Shown piece by piece: positions 25,069 to 31,921 of a DNA stretch of 64,000 nucleotides. The stretch lies in contig JAWKHS010000027.1 in the NCBI GenBank assembly GCA_041394705.1, positions 29,796 to 93,795 on the forward strand, in the 5' to 3' direction. How positions within the stretch are numbered: position 1 is the stretch's first letter; each line of letters starts with the position of its first letter. The notes under the pieces are model-generated. The model was not told the DNA's origin and made no database searches. It saw only the letters and a program-made list of their open reading frames with translations. The position numbers and the translations under genes were made by a program. The DNA comes from Vicinamibacterales bacterium. Lineage in GTDB: Bacteria; Acidobacteriota; Vicinamibacteria; Vicinamibacterales; UBA2999.

Positions 25069-25635
25069 ATGACGGACCTCGAGCACAATGGCGCGGGCGG
25101 CGTGTGGGCGGCTTTCGAAGCCGAGGCGATGCCGCACGTGGATCGGCTGTTCCGGCTCGCGGTGTGGTGGGAACGGGACAAGACCGAAGCCGAAGACCTG
25201 GTGCAGGACACCCTCGTCCAGGCGCTGCGATCGTTCCACCGGTACACGATCGGCACCAACTGCCGCGCGTGGCTGATCACGATCCTCCAGCACGTCCGGC
25301 TCAATCGCCACCGCGCGCGACGCCGTGAACCGCTCGTGGAAGACCCGGGCGATCGCCTGGCGGGGGCGCTGCCGTTCGTGCCGGCCGTCCCCCAGCACCT
25401 CACCGACGACGAGCTGCTCGCGGCGCTCGGAGACCTGCCGGAGGTCTACCGGGACGTGATCCTGCTCTGCGACGTCGAGGAGCTGTCGTACAAGGACATC
25501 GCGCAGGCGCTCGGCATCCCGCTGGGCACCGTGATGTCGCGGCTGCACCGCGGCCGCGGCCTGCTGCGGCGGACGCTGGCCGCCCGCCGCGCTGGGGGCG
25601 AGGCAGACGGAGTGTCGAGAGGAGCCGTCTCGTAA
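25069..25635 (+). CDS. ECF (RpoE-like) sigma factor
   Basis: Extracytoplasmic-function sigma factor of 188 residues. Region 2 (about 20-90) contains EAEDLVQDTLVQALRSFHRY. Region 4 (about 115-175) contains LPEVYRDVILLCDVEELSYKDIAQALGIPLGTVMSRLHRGR, the helix-turn-helix for the -35. The ATG at MTDLEHN was chosen over 25033, since the predicted promoter and its start site leave a leader only from about 25039. The stop overlaps the anti-sigma start as TAATG, the normal arrangement for balanced synthesis of the pair. Confidence 0.94.
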   Translation: MTDLEHNGAGGVWAAFEAEAMPHVDRLFRLAVWWERDKTEAEDLVQDTLVQALRSFHRYTIGTNCRAWLITILQHVRLNRHRARRREPLVEDPGDRLAGALPFVPAVPQHLTDDELLAALGDLPEVYRDVILLCDVEELSYKDIAQALGIPLGTVMSRLHRGRGLLRRTLAARRAGGEADGVSRGAVS

Positions 25636-26450
25636 TGGAGTGCCGCGACGTTCGCGAGCTGCTGGACGCCTTCGTCGACGAAGAGGTCCTCGTCGAGACG
25701 ACCCGGGCCATCGAGGCGCACCTCGAGCGGTGCCCGGCGTGCCGCGCCGAGGTCCAGGACGTGCGCCGGCTGAAGGCCCGCGTGCGGGCCGCGGTGACGG
25801 GCGCGCCCGCCCTCGCCGCGCGGGAGGCCTTCGTGAGCGACGTGACCGCGCGCCTGCGCGGTGAAGCGGAGCGGGCCCCCTCGCCTGGCGCCCGCCGCGC
25901 CTGGCTGGCCCTGGCCGCGGCGGCCGTGCTGGCCGTCGGCGTCGCGCTCGGTCTCGGCCAGTGGACGTCGCGATCGTGGATGGCGCTCGTCCTCGCCGCC
26001 GCCGGCGACCACCGCTATTGCGCGCTCTTCCATCGCCTCGAGGAGGCCCCGATCCCGTTGGCCGACGCGGCCGAGCGCTTCGGCGGCGCGCACCAGCAGA
26101 TGGCGGCGGTGGAGCTCCCGGCCACCGCGGGCAGCGGCGAGCCGCTCGAGGTCGTCGATCGGCACTCGTGCGTGTTCGACGGCCGCCGCTTCGTGCACGT
26201 CGTGCTCCGCTACAAGGGCGAGCTCGTGTCCCTGCTGGTCACGGACGATCCACGGCCGGCCCTCGTGGCCTGGGGCGGCGCGGCCGACGGCGTGGCCGTG
26301 CCGGGGGCGGCCAGCAGCGACTACCGGATGGCGTCGTTCACGAGCGGGCGCCAGGCAGCGTTCGTCGTCTCCACGCTGGCCGAGGCCGACGTGATGGACG
26401 TGGCGCGCGCCGTCGCGCCGGTGGTCACGCGGGCGGTCGGCGGCGCCTGA
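25635..26450 (+). CDS. zinc-finger anti-sigma factor
   Basis: Membrane anti-sigma factor of 271 residues. The cytoplasmic zf-HC2 part has an early cysteine (MECRDV) and the HxxxCxxC motif HLERCPAC at about 31-38, as in ZAS-family anti-sigmas. One membrane helix lies near 93-112 (AWLALAAAAVLAVGVALGLG). The outer 155 residues have no recognised domain but carry two cysteines (RYCALF, HSCVF) that could respond to redox state. It is translated directly after its sigma factor. The 3' end overlaps the end of the convergent AraC gene by 26 bases. Confidence 0.92.
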   Translation: MECRDVRELLDAFVDEEVLVETTRAIEAHLERCPACRAEVQDVRRLKARVRAAVTGAPALAAREAFVSDVTARLRGEAERAPSPGARRAWLALAAAAVLAVGVALGLGQWTSRSWMALVLAAAGDHRYCALFHRLEEAPIPLADAAERFGGAHQQMAAVELPATAGSGEPLEVVDRHSCVFDGRRFVHVVLRYKGELVSLLVTDDPRPALVAWGGAADGVAVPGAASSDYRMASFTSGRQAAFVVSTLAEADVMDVARAVAPVVTRAVGGA

Positions 26451-27456
26451 CACCGGTCTTCGCGGACGGCGGCACCCCGACCCGGCGTTTGAACTGCCGG
26501 CTGAACGCCGCCTCCGAGTCGTAGCCGGCAGCGCGCGCGGCCCCGGCCACCGTCGCGCCTGGACGCGCGAGGTGGCGGCTGGCCAACTGCATCCGCCAGC
26601 GCGTCAGGTACTCCATGGGCGGCACGCCGACGTGAGCCGCGAACCGTTCGGTCAGCACCGTGCGCGACACGCCGCAGCGTCTGGCGAGGGCGGCGAGCGT
26701 CCAGCGGGCGGCCGGCGCTTCGTGGAAGCGCGCCAGGGCCTGGGCTGCCACCGGATCGCGCAGGCCCGCCAGCCACCCCGGACCGTCCGGCGCGGCGGCG
26801 GCGAAGTGCGCCCGCACGATCTCGACGAACATCAGCTCCGCCAGCCGCAATGCGACGCTCCGTCCGCCTGGACGGGCCTCGGCCAGTTCCGCCAGCGCGA
26901 AGTCCACCAGATGGCGGAAGGGGCTGGCCGGTCCGGCGCCTGTCCGGACGGTGACCATCCTCGGCAGCGCCGCCAGCACGGGACTCTCGGCGGGCCGATC
27001 GCTGCCGAGGAAGCCGCACAGGAAGCGCGCCGCACGCGGGCCCTCGCCGCCCTGCGTCACGAGCGGCGGCAGCTTGCCCGACGCCATCAGCTCGAAGAAC
27101 GCGAGGGCGTCGCGGTGCCCGTAGCTGGGTGGAGCATCCGGCGGATCGCAGATCCGGTACGGGTCGCCGCGCGGCACGACCAGCACGTCGCCGGCCTCGA
27201 GACGCACCGGCGCCGCGTCGCGCAGGCCGGCCCAGCACCCGCCGTCGATCACGAGGTGGTACGAGACGAGGTGGGGCGAATCGGGCAGCACGAGGCGGCG
27301 GAACGCCTCGGTGTCCGGCGCCCACGAGTTCCACGGCGGCGTCGCGTCCACCTGGAACAGCATCGATCCCGTGAGGCGGATCGATCGCAGGACGTCGGAC
27401 ACGACGTCGAATCCGGACGTCCGGGCGTCCACCGCGGACGTTGGGTCATGGGGCAT
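26425..27456 (-). CDS. AraC family transcriptional regulator (cupin sensor)
   Basis: Regulator of 343 residues. The N-terminal cupin-type domain (about 20-200, VSYHLVIDGGCWAGL, VRLEAGDVLVVPRGDPY) matches the AraC_binding_2/cupin_6 family. The C-terminal 100 residues are two helix-turn-helix motifs (TLAALARRCGVSRTVLTERF, AARAAGYDSEAAFSRQFKRRVG). Such regulators often control a neighbouring oxidoreductase or methyltransferase, and here it is divergent from one. An upstream ATG at 27474 lies within a TAGTAT box, so MPHDPT at 27456 was taken as the start; with the longer start the protein has 349 residues. Confidence 0.9.
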   Translation of the reverse strand: MPHDPTSAVDARTSGFDVVSDVLRSIRLTGSMLFQVDATPPWNSWAPDTEAFRRLVLPDSPHLVSYHLVIDGGCWAGLRDAAPVRLEAGDVLVVPRGDPYRICDPPDAPPSYGHRDALAFFELMASGKLPPLVTQGGEGPRAARFLCGFLGSDRPAESPVLAALPRMVTVRTGAGPASPFRHLVDFALAELAEARPGGRSVALRLAELMFVEIVRAHFAAAAPDGPGWLAGLRDPVAAQALARFHEAPAARWTLAALARRCGVSRTVLTERFAAHVGVPPMEYLTRWRMQLASRHLARPGATVAGAARAAGYDSEAAFSRQFKRRVGVPPSAKTGVRRRRPPA

Positions 27457-27472
27457 CGTCGTCGTCCTCGCC

Positions 27473-27478
27473 ATACTA
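27473..27478 (-). promoter_or_regulatory. -10-like box for the AraC gene
   Basis: TAGTAT on the minus strand overlaps a possible ATG (27474) and lies 16 bases before the ATG at 27456. It supports the shorter start. Confidence 0.4.
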
Positions 27479-27518
27479 CCGCCCGAGTCCGCGCGCGGTC
27501 GCGCGGCGGAGGGCTGCC

Positions 27519-28313
27519 ATGGACGAGGTCGTGACGTCGTCGAACCCGGCCGAGATCTACCACGCGCGCTTCGTGCCCGCGCTCTTCGCCCACTGGCCGC
27601 CCCGGGTGCTCGCGGCCGCGCGCGCCGGTGCCGGCGACCGCGTGCTCGACGTGGGGTGCGGCACGGGCGTGCTCGCGTGCGCCGCCGCCGCACTCGTGGG
27701 CCCGGACGGCGCCGTGACGGGGCTCGACGCGAGCCCGGACATGCTGGCCGTGGCGCGGCGTCAGCCGTGTGTCGTCGCGTGGCACGAGGGACGCGCCGAG
27801 GCGCTGCCGTTTCCGGACGGCGCGTTCGACAGGGTGGTCAGCCAGTCGGCACTGATGTTCTTCGATCCGAAGGTGCAGGCCATCAGGGAAATGCTGCGGG
27901 TCATGGCGCCCGGCGGGCGGCTGGCCGTGCACGCCTTCGATGCGATCGAGCGTTCACCCGCCTACCACGCCCTCTCCGCACTGCTCACGACGCTCTTCGG
28001 CAGCCGCTACGGCGACGCACTCCGGCCGCCGTTCGCGCTGGGCGATCGCTACGCGCTGCGCGGGCTGTTCGTCGAGGCCGGCGCCGCCGACGTCGAGGCG
28101 GTGACCGAGCCCGGCGTCGTGCGCTTCGCGTCCCTCGACGCCATGATCGCCACCGAGCGGGCCTGCGTCTGGACGCTCGGGGGCCTGCTCGACGAAGGGC
28201 AGTTCGCCCGGCTGCGCGAGGCCGCCGGTCCGGCGCTGGCGCCCTGGATCCGACCGGACGGTGCCGTCGAGTTCGACTGCCCCGCCCACATCGTCACCGC
28301 GGTCGGCCGGTGA
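27519..28313 (+). CDS. class I SAM-dependent methyltransferase
   Basis: Methyltransferase of 264 residues in the UbiE/Methyltransf_11 style. Motif I is VLDVGCGTGVLACAAAAL near 44, then TGLDASPDMLAVARR, ALPFPDGAFDRVVSQSALMFF near 92 and MAPGGRLAVHAFD near 130. The C-terminal 110 residues form a substrate cap. The substrate is unknown. A CGGAGGG site precedes the ATG. It is divergent from the AraC regulator and may be its target. Its last 20 bases overlap the end of the convergent desaturase gene. Confidence 0.92.
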   Translation: MDEVVTSSNPAEIYHARFVPALFAHWPPRVLAAARAGAGDRVLDVGCGTGVLACAAAALVGPDGAVTGLDASPDMLAVARRQPCVVAWHEGRAEALPFPDGAFDRVVSQSALMFFDPKVQAIREMLRVMAPGGRLAVHAFDAIERSPAYHALSALLTTLFGSRYGDALRPPFALGDRYALRGLFVEAGAADVEAVTEPGVVRFASLDAMIATERACVWTLGGLLDEGQFARLREAAGPALAPWIRPDGAVEFDCPAHIVTAVGR

Positions 28314-29229
28314 AGGGCCCGCGACCAGCCACCCGCCGCGCCTCGTAGCGCCGCGCGGTGTCTTCCAGGGCCTTGAGCCGCGCGGCCAGTCGGTCCTGCG
28401 CGCGACGGCCCGCGTCGGACTCCGCGGCGAGCGACAGGGCCCGCCAGTGCCTGAGCAGCGGCACGATCACGTCGTCCTTGTGCTGGCGCACGTCGTAGAT
28501 GCCGGCGGCCGCCACCAGGACGCTCCGGCGCCGGAATCCCGGGACGCTCGCGCCTGGCATCGTGAACGCATCCACCTCGTCGGCGAGGGCTTCGAGCGTC
28601 TGGTCCTGGGCCAGGTCGAGCGCGGCCGCCACGAGGTCGCGGTAGAAGACCATGTGCAGGTTCTCGTCGGCGGCGATGGGAGCGAGCAGCGCGTCAGCCG
28701 CGGGATCGCCGGCGAGCCGACCGGTGTTGGCGTGCGAGATGCGGGTCGCCAGTTCCTGCAGGCTCACGTAGACGAGCGACCGGAGCACGTTGGTGGTGGC
28801 GTCGGACCACCCGGTCTGGAGCGTCGCCATGCGGTCGCGTTCCAGCGCCACCGGATCCACCGCGCGTGACACGACGAGATAGTCGCGGATGGCGGTGGCA
28901 TGGCGGGCCTCCTCGGCCGTCCAGCGGTGCACCCACGCGCCCCACGCGCCGTCCAGCCCCAGCCGTGCCGCCAGGGCATGGTGGTAGCTCGGCAGGTTGT
29001 CCTCGGTGAGCAGGTTGAGCTCGAAGGCCGCACGCACGGCCGGCGACAGCGTGGACTGTTCCGCCGCCCAGGCCATGCCGTCCTCGCCCGAGAAGTTCCG
29101 GCCGCGGCTCCAGGGGACGACCTCGTGCGGCAGCCACTCGCGCGCCGCCGCGAGGTGCCGTGACAGGCCGGCGGCCACGGTGGGCTCGAGCTCGCGCAGG
29201 AGTTCCAGGTCGCTCAGGCGCCGCGTCAT
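28294..29229 (-). CDS. ferritin-like acyl-ACP desaturase
   Basis: Soluble diiron acyl-ACP desaturase of 311 residues. Ligand motifs are TEDN with E76, EEARH at 106-110, QEL with E159 and DENLH at 188-192, matching the DesA/stearoyl-ACP pattern. LPSYHHALA and THRISHAN-like segments (ATRISHANTGRL) also appear in the copy at 18328, showing a shared origin. It probably introduces a double bond in acyl-ACP for the lipid cluster just to its right. The ATG lies 20 bases from the divergent N-acyltransferase start, so the two share a promoter region. Confidence 0.9.
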   Translation of the reverse strand: MTRRLSDLELLRELEPTVAAGLSRHLAAAREWLPHEVVPWSRGRNFSGEDGMAWAAEQSTLSPAVRAAFELNLLTEDNLPSYHHALAARLGLDGAWGAWVHRWTAEEARHATAIRDYLVVSRAVDPVALERDRMATLQTGWSDATTNVLRSLVYVSLQELATRISHANTGRLAGDPAADALLAPIAADENLHMVFYRDLVAAALDLAQDQTLEALADEVDAFTMPGASVPGFRRRSVLVAAAGIYDVRQHKDDVIVPLLRHWRALSLAAESDAGRRAQDRLAARLKALEDTARRYEARRVAGRGPFTGRPR

Positions 29230-29237
29230 CGGTGCCC

Positions 29238-29243
29238 TACAAT
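29238..29243 (+). promoter_or_regulatory. -10 box of the N-acyltransferase gene
   Basis: TACAAT followed by six bases and then GTG at 29250, consistent with leaderless transcription. No good -35 was found. Confidence 0.5.
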
Positions 29244-29249
29244 ACGCGC

Positions 29250-29876
29250 GTGGACGCGGGGCCGGTCGGCCTGGACGGGGTGGCGGCCGGCCTGGTCGCG
29301 CGTGCCGGGCTCCGCTTCGCCGTGGCCGGCGACGAGGTCGCGCGGGACGCGGCGTACCGCCTCCGCGCCCAGGCCGTCGTCGACAGCGGATGGCAGCCCG
29401 CGTCGGACTTCCCCGACGGCCGAGAGCACGACGCCTACGACGATCGGGCCGTGCATATCGTGGGCTGGGACGGCGGCGACATCGTCGCCACGGGCCGGAT
29501 CGTGCTGCCGCCGGGCCCGCTGCCGACCGAGGCGGCCTGTGGGCGCACCATCGAGCCGGCGGGCCGCGTGGCCGACGTGGGCCGCATGGCCGTCGCGCGC
29601 GCCTACCAGGACACGCGGCATCCGGCGTTCGTCGCACTGCTGGCGCGCCTGTACCTGGAGGTCCGCGCACGCGGCTTTGATCTGGCGTGCGGCATGATGT
29701 CGCCCCGCGCCCGATCGCTGCTCCGCCTGCTGGGCGTGCGGCTCGAGGTGCTCGGGGACGATCGGCCGTATTGCGGCGACGCCCGAGCGCCCGTGCGCTT
29801 CTCGCTCGTGGAGAACGACCTGCCACTCTCGACGCGCTGGCGTGCTCCCTCCCCGCCCGCGACGCCCGCGCCCTGA
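29250..29876 (+). CDS. GNAT-fold N-acyltransferase (FeeM/LuxI-like)
   Basis: Acyltransferase of 208 residues resembling the N-acyl amino acid synthase (FeeM) and autoinducer-synthase branch of the GNAT fold. Those enzymes move an acyl chain from acyl-ACP to an amino group. The pattern is YRLRAQAVVDSGW near 30, DDRAVHIVGWDGG, VATGRIVLP, ADVGRMAVARAYQD near 110 and a late MMSPRARSLLRLLGVRLE. The GTG at 29250 sits at leaderless spacing from TACAAT; an upstream GTG at 29232 is inside the promoter. It is beside a desaturase, a ketoacyl synthase and an ACP, so an ACP-derived acyl donor is plausible. The acceptor is unknown. Confidence 0.82.
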   Translation: MDAGPVGLDGVAAGLVARAGLRFAVAGDEVARDAAYRLRAQAVVDSGWQPASDFPDGREHDAYDDRAVHIVGWDGGDIVATGRIVLPPGPLPTEAACGRTIEPAGRVADVGRMAVARAYQDTRHPAFVALLARLYLEVRARGFDLACGMMSPRARSLLRLLGVRLEVLGDDRPYCGDARAPVRFSLVENDLPLSTRWRAPSPPATPAP

Positions 29877-29896
29877 ACGCGCGGCCGGGGCGGGCC

Positions 29897-31108
29897 TCAC
29901 GCCGCCCCCAGGACGAGCACCGTGTTGAGGCCGCCGAAGCCGAACGACGCCGAAAGCGCTGCACCGGCGCCGAGGGAACGCGGCTGGCCGATCACGGCAT
30001 CGACGGGGCACGCGGGGTCCAGCCGCCGCAGACCGGCGACCGGCGGCACGACGCCCTCGGCGATCGCGCGCAGCGTCACGATCGCCTCGACGACCCCGGA
30101 CGCCGCGACGAGGTGCCCGGTCGCGCCCTTCACCGCCGTGACCGCCGGCGGGGCGCCGTCGAAAAGCCGTGAAAGCGCGAGCGCCTCCGCCAGATCACCC
30201 GCGCCGGTGCCGGTGCCGTGCGCGTTCACGTGCGCCACGTCCGAAGGCCCGAGGCCCGCATCGGTGAGCGCCGCCCGCATGCACGCCAGCGCGCCCTCGC
30301 CTCCGGGCGAGGGCGCGACGAGATGATGCGCATCGGCGTTCGAGGCCTGGCCCAGCACGCGGCCCAGGCTTCGGCGCGCGGGCGCACCGCCGCCGGGCGT
30401 CGCCTCCGCACGCTGGAGGACGACGAACGCCGCGCCCTCGCCCATCACGAAGCCGTCGCGGTCGACGTCGAAGGGACGTGAGGCGAGCGCGGGCGCGTCC
30501 ACGCGCCGGCTCATCACGTCGAGCCGCAGGAAGCCCGCGAGCGTGCTCAGCGTGAGCGGCGCCTCGGCGCCGCCCGCCAGCACGAGATCGGCCGCCCCGC
30601 GCCGCAGCAGCTCCAGGCCCTCGGCAATCGCCGTGGCGCCGGACGCGCAGGCGGTCGACACCGTCAGGCACGGTCCCGTGAATCCGAAGCGGAGGGAGAG
30701 CAGGGCCGCCGCGGCGTTGCCCATCGTCATCGGGACGACGAGCGGCGAGAGGCCCCTCACCCCCGAGGCCTGGAGGCGCAGGTGCTGGGCGTCCACGGTG
30801 GCCGCAGCGCCGATTCCCGAGCCGCACACGACGGCGCAGCGTTCGGGCGGCGGACGATCCGGGCCGGCGCTCCGCAGCGCGTCCTCGGCGGCGGCAACCG
30901 CGAGCTGGTGGACGCGATCGAAGCGGCGGCACTCGACGGGCGTCAGGAAGTCCGCCGGGTCGAAGTCCTGGATCGGACACACGAGCAGCCGCGCGTCGTG
31001 CGGCAGGCGGTCGTCCGCGTGGGGGATCGCGGACGACCGGCCTGCGCACACGGCGTCCCAGAGCGCGTCGATCGTGGCGCCAGCCGGCGTGCGGACGCCG
31101 GCGCCCAC
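29897..31108 (-). CDS. beta-ketoacyl-ACP synthase (KAS II/FabF type)
   Basis: Condensing enzyme of 403 residues that extends acyl-ACP with malonyl-ACP. The Cys-His-His triad is C154 (STACASG), H297 (NAHGTGTGAGD) and H332 (KGATGHLVAASG). The GTG start leaves out part of the first beta strand; the frame continues upstream as AAAVV only to a stop at 31139-31141, with no usual start codon. The annotated start is therefore uncertain, and a rare codon or a sequencing or frame error near 31110-31141 is possible. It is last in the minus-strand unit ACP, double methyltransferase, Tat protein, KAS. Confidence 0.9.
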   Translation of the reverse strand: MGAGVRTPAGATIDALWDAVCAGRSSAIPHADDRLPHDARLLVCPIQDFDPADFLTPVECRRFDRVHQLAVAAAEDALRSAGPDRPPPERCAVVCGSGIGAAATVDAQHLRLQASGVRGLSPLVVPMTMGNAAAALLSLRFGFTGPCLTVSTACASGATAIAEGLELLRRGAADLVLAGGAEAPLTLSTLAGFLRLDVMSRRVDAPALASRPFDVDRDGFVMGEGAAFVVLQRAEATPGGGAPARRSLGRVLGQASNADAHHLVAPSPGGEGALACMRAALTDAGLGPSDVAHVNAHGTGTGAGDLAEALALSRLFDGAPPAVTAVKGATGHLVAASGVVEAIVTLRAIAEGVVPPVAGLRRLDPACPVDAVIGQPRSLGAGAALSASFGFGGLNTVLVLGAA

Positions 31109-31164
31109 GACGACGGCCGCGGCGCGGTGCCCCTGCGGTCACGCGCCGCCCTGGGAGCGGCCGC

Positions 31165-31881
31165 TCACTTCGTGGTCCAGTGGCCGGCCATCTCGAGGAC
31201 GGAATTGAGCGTCGTCGGATCGACGAGCGTCCCAAGTCCGGTGGCGAACAGCCGCGCCTCCGCGCCCACTCTCCCGAACCGGCTGGCCCCGGCGACGGCG
31301 GCGCTCGCGGTCTGCGCCATGTCGCCGTTCAGCGTCGGCAGCCCTCGACCGGGCGCGAACACGGTCACGATGTCGTGCAGGCCGATGTCGAACACGGCCA
31401 CCGGCGTGCCCTGGCGGAACGAGTCCGGGTCCGTGAACGACGCCCCTGGCCCGGGCCGCTGGTAGATGGTCAGCGTGCCCTCGATGTCGAGCTCGTGCAC
31501 GGCCTGATCGACGGTGCGGCGGACCAGCTGGCCGACCGCGTACGCCGTGAACAGCGCCGTGGCGTCGCTGTGGGACGCGCCAGGCACGAACAGCAGGTCG
31601 TCGCCGGCGCCGGCCGCGGCCGTCAGGTAGCCGTAGCCCACGAAGTCCTGGCCGACGTTGCCCGTCTGGGCGAACCGCGCCCGGAACTCCACCGCCGTGG
31701 CGCCCTTGCCCGCCACGCCGACCATCCCGTTCGGCGACGCGATACCCGAGGCCTCGGCCGTCGTCGTCAATCCGGCGCCCGCCGCCGTGAGCCCCGCCGC
31801 CAGGACCTGCCGCCGTGACAGCCCGGCCTCGCCGTCGGCGCCGGCCTGGTCCCGCCCCTGCTCGCTGTCGTCTCGTGCCAT
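31165..31881 (-). CDS. Tat-exported protein, function unknown
   Basis: Protein of 238 residues with a twin-arginine signal: SRRQVL at 22-27, then a hydrophobic AAGLTAAGAGLTTTAEASG. The mature part is small, acidic and Gly/Ala-rich (VEFRARFAQTGNVGQDFVGYGYL, GTLTIYQRPGPG) and looks like a compact beta protein. I do not recognise the family. A strong AGGAGGAGGA site precedes the ATG. It lies 40 bases after the double methyltransferase and 56 before the ketoacyl synthase on the same strand. Tat export implies folding, or cofactor or lipid loading, before export. Confidence 0.85.
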   Translation of the reverse strand: MARDDSEQGRDQAGADGEAGLSRRQVLAAGLTAAGAGLTTTAEASGIASPNGMVGVAGKGATAVEFRARFAQTGNVGQDFVGYGYLTAAAGAGDDLLFVPGASHSDATALFTAYAVGQLVRRTVDQAVHELDIEGTLTIYQRPGPGASFTDPDSFRQGTPVAVFDIGLHDIVTVFAPGRGLPTLNGDMAQTASAAVAGASRFGRVGAEARLFATGLGTLVDPTTLNSVLEMAGHWTTK

Positions 31882-31921
31882 GGCGCGTCCTCCTCCTGTT
31901 CGTCGAACGTGAACGATCCGG

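Noticed and set aside
28294..28313. Convergent overlap of methyltransferase and desaturase ends as a regulatory antisense device
   Set aside because: Twenty shared bases at 3' ends, like the 26-base overlap at 26425-26450, are explained by gene compaction.
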